Part shown: positions 1 to 7,632 of the stretch, in pieces
How the letters are laid out: each line of letters opens with the position of its first letter
Numbering within the stretch: the stretch's first letter is position 1
Source of the DNA: Chitinophagaceae bacterium
GTDB taxonomy: Bacteria > Bacteroidota > Bacteroidia > Chitinophagales > Chitinophagaceae
Assembly (NCBI GenBank): GCA_019747455.1
Contig: JAIEQT010000405.1
Span: 1 to 14,929 of the forward strand
Length of the DNA stretch: 14,929 nt
Direction: 5' to 3'
Made by a program: the position numbers and the translations under genes
Notes under the pieces: generated by a model
Seen by the model: only the letters and a program-made list of their open reading frames with translations
What the model was told of the DNA's origin: nothing
Database searches by the model: none

Positions 1-913
1 GGAAGTCGTATCGACCGGCTCAATTGGTTTAGACACAGCCCTTGGTGTAGGTGGCTTGCCTAAAGGAAGAATCGTAGAAATATATGGTCCGGAATCTTCG
101 GGTAAAACTACTGTTGCCATTCATGTAATAGCGGAAGCGCAGAAAAAAGGCGGTATGTGTGCGATCATAGATGCGGAACATGCGTTTGATAGTGCCTATG
201 CACAGAAACTCGGTGTTGATGTAGATAACTTATTGATCTCTCAACCCGATTATGGTGAACAAGCATTGGAGATTGCCGATAGATTAATTCTTTCTGGAGC
301 ATTGGATGTTGTGGTAATTGATTCTGTAGCTGCGCTGGTACCAAAGGGCGAATTAGAGGGTGAGATGGGGGATAGTAAAATGGGCTTACAGGCGCGTTTG
401 ATGAGCCAGGCCCTTCGTAAGCTCACAGCTACGATTAATAAAACAAATACGATTTGTATTTTCATCAATCAGCTCCGCGAGAAAATTGGAGTTATGTTTG
501 GTAACCCTGAAACCACAACCGGGGGTAATGCACTTAAATTTTATGCATCAGTTCGTTTGGATATTCGGAGAATGACACAGATCAAAGACGGGGATGCCGC
601 TATTGGCAATCGTGTAAAAGTAAAAGTAGTAAAGAATAAAGTAGCCCCACCTTTCCGAGCTGCAGAGTTTGATTTAGTATTTGGAGAAGGCATTTCCAAA
701 GTAGGAGAAATAATAGATATGGGCGTTGAATTGGGGATCGTTCAAAAAAGCGGTAGCTGGTTTAGCTATGAATCTAATAAATTGGGTCAGGGTAGAGATG
801 CTGTAAAAACCTTGTTAAATGATAATCCTGAATTGGCAAAAGAGATAGAAGGAAAAATAAGAGCAAAGCTTATTGTAGACGCTCCAGCCCCTGTTGAGCA
901 GGAAGAAGAATAG
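1..913 (+). CDS. recA: Recombinase RecA, 5'-truncated by window edge
   Basis: RecA is the ATP-dependent strand-exchange protein of homologous recombination and acts in the cytoplasm on single-stranded DNA. The frame is already open at base 2 and reads [11 protein letters not shown], which matches E. coli RecA from about residue 39, so roughly 38 codons lie outside the window. The TTG at 56 is internal and is not a start. Visible hallmarks, in order: Walker [10 protein letters not shown]; Walker B in [12 protein letters not shown]; the L1 region [13 protein letters not shown]; the MSQALRKL stretch; [21 protein letters not shown] covering loop L2; and [13 protein letters not shown]. The C-terminus is a short acidic tail ending in EQEEE. 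The stop TAG at 911-913 is followed by a strong terminator, so recA is transcriptionally separated from the downstream cluster. Identity is certain. Confidence 0.98.
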   Translation, partial: EVVSTGSIGLDTALGVGGLPKGRIVEIYGPESSGKTTVAIHVIAEAQKKGGMCAIIDAEHAFDSAYAQKLGVDVDNLLISQPDYGEQALEIADRLILSGALDVVVIDSVAALVPKGELEGEMGDSKMGLQARLMSQALRKLTATINKTNTICIFINQLREKIGVMFGNPETTTGGNALKFYASVRLDIRRMTQIKDGDAAIGNRVKVKVVKNKVAPPFRAAEFDLVFGEGISKVGEIIDMGVELGIVQKSGSWFSYESNKLGQGRDAVKTLLNDNPELAKEIEGKIRAKLIVDAPAPVEQEEE

Positions 914-937
914 TTTTTTGGTTGGGTTAGTAATACC

Positions 938-973
938 GTCCCGATATGCCTTCTTGGCTATCGGGACTTTTTT
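938..973 (+). terminator. Rho-independent terminator of recA
   Basis: A perfect 9-bp stem, GTCCCGATA (938-946) pairing with TATCGGGAC (959-967), is extended inward by GCC/GGC (948-950 with 956-958) across one bulged base. The loop is TTCTT and six T follow at 968-973. It lies 24 nt after the recA stop and ends recA transcription before the next gene cluster. Confidence 0.9.
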
Positions 974-1096
974 ATGCCTTTTCATAAAATATTACCCTAA
1001 TATTCAGCGTTTTAAAATATGCCGAGCAATTATTTTCAGATATCTAGTATAAATAGATATTGTTATATGGTTGTAATCGTTTAATCGCATCCTAAA
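974..1096 (+). promoter_or_regulatory. Leader/probable promoter region of the 1097-12493 cluster
   Basis: This AT-rich stretch of about 120 nt lies between the recA terminator and the first gene of the cluster, so a promoter is expected here. The best match to the Bacteroidota -7 element TAnnTTTG is TATGGTTG at 1066-1073, with one mismatch. I see no convincing -33 TTTG box at the proper distance, so the promoter is placed by context, not by a clear motif. No Shine-Dalgarno sequence precedes the ATG at 1097, as is usual in this phylum. Confidence 0.35.
1040..1060. repeat. Short inverted repeat upstream of the esterase-barrel cluster
   Basis: ATATCTA (1040-1046) and TAGATAT (1054-1060) are perfect reverse complements separated by 7 nt. 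The repeat lies 36 nt upstream of the first start codon, a position suited to an operator. It is entirely A/T-rich apart from single G/C pairs, so chance occurrence in this composition is possible. Confidence 0.3.
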
Positions 1097-2437
1097 ATGA
1101 ATAGTAGGGTACCCAAACAAATACGCCTCAGCACAGCGCTATGGTATTGCTATATGCTTGTATTTACGAGCATATCAATGTTTTGTGTAGCCCAGCCACC
1201 TCTTAAGGGCATCTCATACGATATTCGACCGTTTAGAAAGGAAGCTATTTTTCGTAACGACGAAAAGGTAGGGTATGATGTTCGGCTAAAAAATAATACA
1301 GGAGAAAAAATAAGAGGAACGCTGAAAGCCTTTGTAAAAAACTATAAAGGCGAGCAGGTCTTTAACCAAGAGATGGGCTTTACAATGGATGCCCGTAGAG
1401 GTTTTTCTACAGACCTTAAGTTAGAAAATAATCTTACCGTTCCGGGTTTTTATCAATTAATGCTTGCTATCAACGCAGGTAGATATAATGATACCCTCTA
1501 TTATGGATATGGGGTGGATCCTGAAAAGATTTATTCCAATGTAAATAGACCATCCGATTTTGATCAGTTTTGGGAAGACGCGAAAAGAGACCTAATCAAT
1601 ATCGATCCAAAATTTCGTGTTACCAGAAGAGGCGATCAGAGTACCAGAGATGTGGATGTTTTTTTAGTAGAATTTCAATCACTTGATTTTCAAACGATCA
1701 GGGGCTGGCTATCGGTACCAAAAGAAAAAGGCAAATTCAAAGTTATGTATGAATTGCCGGGCTATTTACAAGATATGCGTCCCGATTCTTTGCGTAAAGA
1801 CATGGCTGTTTTTAGGCTTAATGTTAGAGGTCACGGCAATAGTACAGATAATACAAACGCCGACTTTAACACATTTAATATCATAAACCTAAATGATAAG
1901 AATAAATATATTTATCGAGGCGTGTATATGGATGCGCTTCGCGGGTTGGAATTTATTTACCGCCATGAACACCTGAAATTGGATGTTAAGAAAGTGATTG
2001 TAAAAGGGGAAGGACAAGGAGCCGTACTAGCGGCTGTGGTTAGTGCGCTAGATAATCGTCCACAAGGATGTGTTTTGGAGCGGCCGGTTTACGTAGATAT
2101 GCGCACTTTATTTTTTATGGCAGAAACACAGAAGGTAAAACCCTGGCCCGTTCTTAATTTTCAAGCCTATATTAATAACCCGAGAAATAGACTGAATAAA
2201 GAAAATCTATTTAGAATTTGGGATTATTTTGATCCGGTAAACTTTGCGCCCAATATCCGATGCAAAGTTTTATTTGGTCATAATATGAAAAATACGGTTT
2301 GTCCACCACAAGCCGCCATTGCACTATATAATCAAATTCGAATTGATAATAGAGAAATATATATGGCGCCCGATGAAGAAGGGATGAACTATATATATTA
2401 TTCTTTTGAAAATTTTTGGATTAAAAAAATACTCTAG
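1097..2437 (+). CDS. Exported AXE1-like esterase homologue, probably catalytically inactive
   Basis: The 446-residue protein has three parts: a signal peptide (hydrophobic residues about 12-32, likely cleaved near CVA/Q), one Ig-like beta domain (about 38-139) and an acetyl-xylan-esterase-type (AXE1) alpha/beta-hydrolase domain (about 146-446). AXE1 enzymes remove acetyl groups from sugars. Family landmarks are present: RPSDFDQFWEDAKRDL, GWLSVPKEKGKF, NVRGHG, the YRGVYMDALRGLEFIY helix and CPP at 402-404. The nucleophile motif reads G304-E-G-Q-G308, with Gly306 where Ser belongs. The acid position is Asn399 (NTVCPP) and the His position is Met430 (EEGMN). All three triad residues are intact in the paralogue at 4515. 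The frame is long and uninterrupted, so this looks like a maintained pseudoenzyme, perhaps a glycan-binding or regulatory partner. It starts the envelope gene run; the barrel gene follows after 35 nt. Family call is firm, role unknown. Confidence 0.85.
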   Translation: MNSRVPKQIRLSTALWYCYMLVFTSISMFCVAQPPLKGISYDIRPFRKEAIFRNDEKVGYDVRLKNNTGEKIRGTLKAFVKNYKGEQVFNQEMGFTMDARRGFSTDLKLENNLTVPGFYQLMLAINAGRYNDTLYYGYGVDPEKIYSNVNRPSDFDQFWEDAKRDLINIDPKFRVTRRGDQSTRDVDVFLVEFQSLDFQTIRGWLSVPKEKGKFKVMYELPGYLQDMRPDSLRKDMAVFRLNVRGHGNSTDNTNADFNTFNIINLNDKNKYIYRGVYMDALRGLEFIYRHEHLKLDVKKVIVKGEGQGAVLAAVVSALDNRPQGCVLERPVYVDMRTLFFMAETQKVKPWPVLNFQAYINNPRNRLNKENLFRIWDYFDPVNFAPNIRCKVLFGHNMKNTVCPPQAAIALYNQIRIDNREIYMAPDEEGMNYIYYSFENFWIKKIL

Positions 2438-2472
2438 CGCTACTTAACAAATTTGAAAATAAAAAAATACGA

Positions 2473-3300
2473 ATGAAACATAAACTAATTCTTATTATTA
2501 CCCTCTTCATTACAGGCCATTGTTTTGCCGACTTCCCGCTTGGTAAAAAAGGGAAATACTTAATAGTTCCCTCTTACAATTTATATCAGGCAAAAGGATA
2601 TTGGGATAACAATAAAAACTATCAAACCTTTAATAATAATGGCCGATTTACATCTCATTATTTTAGTTTATATGGAAGTTATGGGCTCTCAGATAAAGTA
2701 GATTTTGTTGCCAGCTTGCCTTATGTAATTCAGCGCCGCCAAGAAAACAATTTTACGGAACAAAATGCCAGTTTGGGTGATGCTACCCTTGGTTTAAGGT
2801 ACTTGCTAAATAGCTTTGACTATTATAAGTTCTTAAGTTTTACGGGCTCGTTAATAGTTCCATTATATTCAAACGTAAGTACAAAGCTGCCCTATACCGG
2901 TTTTCAACAAGCAGGAGGAGAAGTAAAAATGAGTTTATCAGGAACAAATAGAGAAAGATTAAAAAACACATACTATGATGTAAACGCGGGGTTGCGTCAA
3001 TATTTTAGTTCAGAAGGCCCCACCCAATTATTTTTTGATGCCTTATTTGGTATACCGTTAGACGATTTTAATAAACTAACTTTTTCTATGAGTGGAATAA
3101 GTTCTACCAGTACACTTAATACTTTCAACCCGAATAATCTTTTTTTAAATCGGGAGTTCTCTTACTTCAGATTACAAGCAGGATATGGAAGAAAGATAGA
3201 TCAGAATTATCAACTTTTCTTTACTATATTCTCAGATATAACCGGAAAAAATACAGGCAAGGGAGGTGGTGGATCGATATCGTTGGTGGCAAAACTGTAA
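2473..3300 (+). CDS. Outer-membrane beta-barrel protein (Phenol_MetA_deg-like), copy 1
   Basis: This 275-residue protein begins with a signal peptide (LILIITLFITGHCFA, cleavage before DFPLG). The rest consists of alternating amphipathic strands rich in Tyr, Phe, Gly and Asn, ending in SISLVAKL, as expected of an outer-membrane barrel. The stretch from VDFVASLPYV to LGDATLGLRYLL resembles the MetA-pathway/transporter-type barrel superfamily, in which a 'LPYV...GxGD..LGLRY' pattern recurs. It is paralogous to the protein at 6389: shared landmarks are AD(F/W)P(L/I)GK at the mature N-terminus, the (S/I)GD(A/V) turn, the Y(S/E)NV(S/N)T loop and the G-rich C-terminal strand. It follows the inactive esterase homologue by 35 nt and precedes the acyltransferase by 18 nt. 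The substrate is unknown; a channel or anchor for the paired exported protein is plausible. Confidence 0.75.
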   Translation: MKHKLILIITLFITGHCFADFPLGKKGKYLIVPSYNLYQAKGYWDNNKNYQTFNNNGRFTSHYFSLYGSYGLSDKVDFVASLPYVIQRRQENNFTEQNASLGDATLGLRYLLNSFDYYKFLSFTGSLIVPLYSNVSTKLPYTGFQQAGGEVKMSLSGTNRERLKNTYYDVNAGLRQYFSSEGPTQLFFDALFGIPLDDFNKLTFSMSGISSTSTLNTFNPNNLFLNREFSYFRLQAGYGRKIDQNYQLFFTIFSDITGKNTGKGGGGSISLVAKL

Positions 3301-3318
3301 TACCGGCCGAAATCGTGT

Positions 3319-4506
3319 ATGAAATCAAACATATATATACCGGCACTTACAGGGGTAAGAGCTGTTGCAGCTTTTCTTGTTTTCTTTCATCATTTTAACA
3401 GGACAGAGTTTTCTTATTCTGTTTTTAGAACACTCAATGAGTTTCATATGGGTGTTACGCTTTTTTTTGTACTAAGCGGCTTCCTTATTTGTTTGCGATA
3501 CTACGATACATGTGAAATAAGTAGTACATGGTTTAGAAAATATATCAAGAACAGGATTGCGCGGATATATCCTATGTATTTGATTTTGACAGTTGCCACT
3601 TTTGCTTATTTCTGGAGTATTGGTGATAATAGTGTTCAGGGTGGATTATCCTCACCGATAGCGGTTTTATTTATGAACATTTTTTTCCTCCGTGGTTTTT
3701 TTGATGATTTGAAATTTACAGGTGTAAGCCAGGGGTGGTCTTTAACGGTAGAAGAATGCTTCTATTTTTTAGCCCCCTTCTTTTTCATGCACATTAAAAA
3801 AAGAAAAACTGCATTCATTTATTTACCCATGATTTTATTGGGAACCGGCTCACTATTAGTGTTGATTTTTAGTAACATAAACTTCTTTGGGTTTTTTGGT
3901 AATTTTAAATTCATGTTTCTCTATACTTTTTTAGGAAGATGTATAGAGTTTTTTATGGGAATGGGGTTGGCATTGATCATCTTAAAAAGCGATGATACAG
4001 TGAAGAAATTCCCGTTGTTCACAATTCTTGGAATCCTGGGAATAGCCGGCGGGATTGCCATTATGGCTACGCAACCCATTGATGAAAAAACCCCTTTCGG
4101 GCTGTACCAACCTGTGGGTATTTTCGCTAATAATATTGTTTTACCAATTGGTGTTGTAGTATTCTTCTATGGTTTAATGAAAGAAAAATCGTTGATTCGA
4201 TATCTGTTATCTGCCCCTTTGATGCAATTATTAGGTAAGAGTTCTTATATCTTCTACCTGATACATATTGGATTCATTTCCAAACTGGCAAGTGAATTCA
4301 GCGAGAAAAGCACCACTCGTTTTTTTGATTGGTTAGATGCAAAAGAATATTGGTGGTTATCGGAACATATCGATTATGCATTTATATCGATATGTACTGT
4401 TTTCATCTTGCTAAATATTGTATCAATAATACTCTATAAATGTATAGAAGAGCCATTGAACCTCTATATCCGAAAGTCTGCATTACTGGAAAAGAGAACA
4501 AAATAG
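3319..4506 (+). CDS. Integral-membrane acyltransferase, acyltransferase 3 family
   Basis: This 395-residue, about ten-helix inner-membrane protein belongs to the acyltransferase 3 (OafA/NodX-type) family, which transfers acyl, usually acetyl, groups to hydroxyls of envelope polysaccharides or lipids. The family signature is clear: IPALTGVRAVAAF with Arg14; the HH pair at 24-25; MGVTLFFVLSGFLI (44-57); the cytosolic motif KNRIARIYPMY (77-87) with Arg79 and Arg82; and GWSLTVEECFYFLAP (139-153). Hydrophobic segments fill the rest, to about residue 375. There is no periplasmic SGNH domain, so it is the stand-alone form. It sits between the two [AXE1-like esterase + barrel] pairs, 18 nt after one and 8 nt before the other. 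An acyl-adding enzyme beside an acyl-removing one suggests a shared acylated substrate; that link is inferred. The actual acyl donor and acceptor cannot be read from sequence. Confidence 0.9.
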   Translation: MKSNIYIPALTGVRAVAAFLVFFHHFNRTEFSYSVFRTLNEFHMGVTLFFVLSGFLICLRYYDTCEISSTWFRKYIKNRIARIYPMYLILTVATFAYFWSIGDNSVQGGLSSPIAVLFMNIFFLRGFFDDLKFTGVSQGWSLTVEECFYFLAPFFFMHIKKRKTAFIYLPMILLGTGSLLVLIFSNINFFGFFGNFKFMFLYTFLGRCIEFFMGMGLALIILKSDDTVKKFPLFTILGILGIAGGIAIMATQPIDEKTPFGLYQPVGIFANNIVLPIGVVVFFYGLMKEKSLIRYLLSAPLMQLLGKSSYIFYLIHIGFISKLASEFSEKSTTRFFDWLDAKEYWWLSEHIDYAFISICTVFILLNIVSIILYKCIEEPLNLYIRKSALLEKRTK

Positions 4507-4514
4507 ACTGAGCA

Positions 4515-6392
4515 ATGGGAACCGTAAGAACATATCGGCATTTTATTTTTACATCAATGGCATTTGTTGGCCTTTGGCTTACATGTATGCCAGTTCATGC
4601 TTTCCAGCGAAAGCAAAAAACCGAAAAAAAGGGCGTTGAAATAGTATTAGAACCAAACAATAAAAAAGCAAGCTTCTCTGCAAGGAAACCGGTTACATTC
4701 AGAATAGGGTTACGAAATAATTTTTCATCTGATCAAGAGGGCACCATTGTTTATAAGGTGGTGAATAGTAAGGGTGAAGAGGTATTAACAAGCTCACTAG
4801 ATGTTCGGGTGAATGCACGCAAAAATCTTGTATCGACATTTGATGTAAATATAGATGAAGAAGACACCTATTCGCTAACAGCAACAATCGACCTAACAGA
4901 ATATAACGAAACCCTTACAAGAGGGTTTGCGTATAGTGGTCCCCCAAGAAAGCCGAAAGACCGCAGGGAACAAGCAAGAAATCCATATATCCAAAACTGG
5001 ACCCCGGATAATGTGAAACCGGGTCCGCCGGTTCAAAAGCAAACACTTGTTAAAGAAGCAGAATCGGCGAATCATAATCAAGAAGCAAGCGCCGAAGAAG
5101 ATACCGGCGATTCAGGCAGTGAGGAAGAAGGAGAAATAATTGTGAAACTGAAACCGGCTGAGAAAGACGCCATTTTCATGAATGGAAATAGTATTAAATA
5201 TTCGGCTACTATTCAGAATAAATATAAAAGTAAACAAGAAGGAACTTTTACTTTATTGGTTGAAACAGAAGACGGAAAGAGTGTTAGCTCAAAACAAGTA
5301 AAAATTAAACTAGGCAAAAGAGGACAAAAAAGCCTGAATATAACGCTTCCGCCTATAACCGCCCCCGGTATCTATAATCTAAAAGCCGCACTAAACACGA
5401 CTACTTACGACGATACGAGCTTGCATGCATTCGGATACAGAATTGCTAACTATGGAACACCATATAGAAGGGCCCCAGATTTTGATGATTTTTGGAAAAA
5501 TGCAAAACAAGAACTTGATCAGGTTGATCCACAGTTTAAAATAACACTAGACGAAGGATTAAGTACTTATTATCATAATGTTTATCGTGTAGATTGGGTA
5601 TCCCTAGGTAATATTAATTGCTATGGATGGCTTTCTATTCCAAAGCCAAAGGGGAAGTACCCGGTATTAATTGGCTACGGAGGATACAAAATTCCACTAA
5701 ACCCACTTTATTACGACGACTATGTAATCTTCACCGTAAATGTTAGAGGTATCGACCCGAAGGTTTATAAACAGATCAATCCGGAGAATAAAGAGCAAAT
5801 AACGGTTGGTATTGAAGATAAAGACGCCTATGTGTACAAGGGGATATATATGGACTGCGTAAGGGGATTAGAATTTATTTATAGCCATGGTGATATGGGA
5901 TTTGATCTGGGTAGGGTTATTGCTTTTAGTGGTAGCCAGGGAGCAACCTTATCACTAATTTCGGCCTCTTTAATGCCAGGTAAAATAAATGCAGTAGTAG
6001 CTAACAATCCTGTATTTGCCGACTGGAAAAGCACCTACGATATCGGACTCTCAAAAAAGGAGTTAAGCTTTCCAATCAAGAACTTAGTAGACTATCAAAA
6101 AGAAAATAAGGGTGTAAAACAAGAGAACATATTAGAAACCCTGAACTATTTTGACTTACAAAATTTTATGCCTGGAATCAGATGCCCGGTTCTTTTTGCT
6201 GTTGGCTTGCTAGATCCTTCTTGTCCACCCGGGGCACAAATTGCCGCATTTAATAAATTAAGTCCAAGTGTTTTAGCCCGCAGTGATTTATTCGTATTCC
6301 CAAAATTAGGCCATGAAGTACCGGAAAGCCATCAGGCATTAGTAAGTATTTGGTTTGCTGAAATGGTGGCTAAAAAGATTAACAGAAAATGA
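4515..6392 (+). CDS. Exported two-Ig-domain AXE1-type acetyl esterase, triad intact
   Basis: This 625-residue protein is built as follows: signal peptide (about 1-29, VHA/FQ); Ig-like domain 1 (about 41-140); a linker of about 65 residues (141-206), Pro/basic first and then strongly acidic; Ig-like domain 2 (about 207-308); and an AXE1 alpha/beta-hydrolase domain (about 315-622). Landmarks are PDFDDFWKNAKQEL, GWLSIPKPKGKYPVL, the oxyanion-side GYGGY (387-391) and YKGIYMDCVRGLEFIY. The triad can be assigned as Ser474 (FSGSQGA), Asp567 (GLLDPSCPP) and His600 (KLGHE), so it should be active in removing acetyl or similar acyl groups from an extracytoplasmic carbohydrate. The two Ig-like domains resemble each other, the single one at 1097 and the stand-alone protein at 7231. 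The stop overlaps the next start (ATGA), implying translational coupling to the barrel gene. The true substrate is unknown and need not be xylan; no xylanase or SusC/D pair is visible nearby. Confidence 0.88.
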   Translation: MGTVRTYRHFIFTSMAFVGLWLTCMPVHAFQRKQKTEKKGVEIVLEPNNKKASFSARKPVTFRIGLRNNFSSDQEGTIVYKVVNSKGEEVLTSSLDVRVNARKNLVSTFDVNIDEEDTYSLTATIDLTEYNETLTRGFAYSGPPRKPKDRREQARNPYIQNWTPDNVKPGPPVQKQTLVKEAESANHNQEASAEEDTGDSGSEEEGEIIVKLKPAEKDAIFMNGNSIKYSATIQNKYKSKQEGTFTLLVETEDGKSVSSKQVKIKLGKRGQKSLNITLPPITAPGIYNLKAALNTTTYDDTSLHAFGYRIANYGTPYRRAPDFDDFWKNAKQELDQVDPQFKITLDEGLSTYYHNVYRVDWVSLGNINCYGWLSIPKPKGKYPVLIGYGGYKIPLNPLYYDDYVIFTVNVRGIDPKVYKQINPENKEQITVGIEDKDAYVYKGIYMDCVRGLEFIYSHGDMGFDLGRVIAFSGSQGATLSLISASLMPGKINAVVANNPVFADWKSTYDIGLSKKELSFPIKNLVDYQKENKGVKQENILETLNYFDLQNFMPGIRCPVLFAVGLLDPSCPPGAQIAAFNKLSPSVLARSDLFVFPKLGHEVPESHQALVSIWFAEMVAKKINRK

Positions 6393-7207
6393 ATATTAAA
6401 AAAATTATCATAGTATTCTTAATTATTGTAATGGCGATCCCATCGCGAGCCGATTGGCCTATTGGGAAAGGAAGAACAAGTATGATATTGTCTTATGGAT
6501 TTTTTTATTCGTCTAAGTATTTTGATTCCATAGGAAGGGTGGCTAAGTTTACGCCAGGGGATAATTTCAAGTCTTATACTATTGGGTTAACCGCACTACA
6601 TGGCATTACAAGAAGGTTGGATTTAACGGTTGGGGTGCCGTTTATTATGCAGGATTTAATCAGTAATGGTAAGCGAGAAACAAACTCAGGAATTGGTGAT
6701 GTTTCGATTGGTTTAGCCCTTCATTTTCCCTCTGAATTACATAAAAGACACCTTACGATTAAAGCAAGCATGATAATACCAGCGTATGAAAATGTAAATA
6801 CCCCGTATTTAGGTTTTGCTTCCAAAGGGTTTCAGGGGGCCATTAATTATTCGTTTACTCCGGCACCGCAAGCATTTGCTGTTATTGAAGGAACGTATAC
6901 ACGCTACGTAGATTATGCAGATGGACCCGAACAAGTTGGCGGGACGGCTACTTTTGGAAAGCAATTGAATAAGTACAGCATGATCACATTCAGCTTTAAT
7001 CATCAGCTCTCCAACAGCACCAATATAAACTTTAACCAGAACGTATTGGTGAATAAAAACTTTACGTCTGGAAGATTAACCATGGCTTATGGACGAAGGC
7101 TTACTAGAACCATTACCCCATTCATTCAAGGCTTCTATACACTTTATGGGACTAATATGGGTATAGGATTAGGCGGAAACCTTTTCTTTATCGTAAAGCT
7201 TCCATAA
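6389..7207 (+). CDS. Outer-membrane beta-barrel protein (Phenol_MetA_deg-like), copy 2
   Basis: This 272-residue protein has a signal peptide (IIIVFLIIVMAIPSRA, cleavage before DWPIG), followed by alternating strands typical of an outer-membrane barrel. The LDLTVGVPFIMQ and GIGDVSIGLAL segments match the same superfamily pattern as the barrel at 2473, and the C-terminal strands (YGTNMGIGLGGN, then FFIVKLP) align with its Gly-rich end. The two copies are clearly homologous but well diverged, so the duplication is not recent. The ATG overlaps the esterase stop by 4 nt, so this barrel and the active esterase are probably made together. Transport, anchoring or export of the esterase or its product are all possible; nothing in the sequence decides between them. 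Confidence 0.75.
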   Translation: MNIKKIIIVFLIIVMAIPSRADWPIGKGRTSMILSYGFFYSSKYFDSIGRVAKFTPGDNFKSYTIGLTALHGITRRLDLTVGVPFIMQDLISNGKRETNSGIGDVSIGLALHFPSELHKRHLTIKASMIIPAYENVNTPYLGFASKGFQGAINYSFTPAPQAFAVIEGTYTRYVDYADGPEQVGGTATFGKQLNKYSMITFSFNHQLSNSTNINFNQNVLVNKNFTSGRLTMAYGRRLTRTITPFIQGFYTLYGTNMGIGLGGNLFFIVKLP

Positions 7208-7230
7208 ATTAGGGAATAAATTTATCCTCT

Positions 7231-7632
7231 TTGTTACAGAGCCCCCTAAAACAGATTTTATTATTATTGATTTTTGTTTCTACAGCGTTGTTAGGATTAA
7301 CACAGCAACCTAAAATATACGCTGCCATAGAAATTTCAATCTATCCCGCAAGGATAAATGCCGACTTTTCAAAAAAACATCCGGTCAAATTTTTTTTAGT
7401 AGCAAAGAATAATTTGAATACAGCTCAAAAGGGGATCATTGATTATATGATACGAAATCTATTTGATGACATTGTGGAAACCGGAAAAATGGAAGTGCTC
7501 GTAAATGCCGGAAAAAAATTTAAAGAAGGTTTCCTCATCAATTTTGATAAGCAGGGTATTTATAGGATCGAGTTTGATATAAACTTTCCACGGTTTTCAG
7601 AAAAGCAGATTGGTAAATTTACATATCAATGA
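7231..7632 (+). CDS. Short exported protein with a single Ig-like domain, related to the esterase N-termini
   Basis: This 133-residue protein has a signal peptide (about 1-25, hydrophobic ILLLLIFVSTALLGL) and one Ig-like domain that closely follows domain 1 of the esterase at 4515. Shared features are A-DFS-K-PV-F, KNN.....Q.G.I.Y, VLVNAGKK...F..NFD and a final F.Y. The open frame ends exactly at the domain boundary, with no hydrolase domain after it. The only plausible start is TTG at 7231: the frame is closed by TAG at 7210-7212 and there is no ATG before the domain. The gene is either a stand-alone accessory or binding domain, or the surviving 5' end of a third esterase whose catalytic part was deleted. 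The reading frame is intact and the signal peptide usable, so I keep it as a gene. Confidence 0.6.
   Translation: MLQSPLKQILLLLIFVSTALLGLTQQPKIYAAIEISIYPARINADFSKKHPVKFFLVAKNNLNTAQKGIIDYMIRNLFDDIVETGKMEVLVNAGKKFKEGFLINFDKQGIYRIEFDINFPRFSEKQIGKFTYQ

Noticed and set aside
56..58. TTG as a possible recA start codon
   Set aside because: The same frame is open upstream to base 2 and encodes the conserved EVVSTGS...LDTALG segment of RecA, so the gene begins before the window.
1066..1073. TATGGTTG as the -7 element of a Bacteroidota sigma promoter
   Set aside because: It has one mismatch to TAnnTTTG and no matching -33 box about 20 nt upstream, so it is not listed as a defined promoter.
2009..2011. 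Glu305 of the first esterase as a substitute for the nucleophile Ser
   Set aside because: When GEGQG is aligned with SGSQG of the paralogue, Glu305 falls on the variable residue before the nucleophile; the Ser position is Gly306.
2473..7207. A SusC/SusD polysaccharide utilisation locus
   Set aside because: The barrels are about 275 residues, far too small for SusC, with no plug or TonB box, and no SusD-like lipoprotein is present. The only glycosidase is the separate GH32 after uvrB.
7610..7632. Programmed frameshift fusing the Ig-like domain protein to the PlsC-like acyltransferase
   Set aside because: The overlap has no clear slippery sequence, and the acyltransferase has a typical N-terminus of its own starting near 7637. 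Simple gene overlap explains it.
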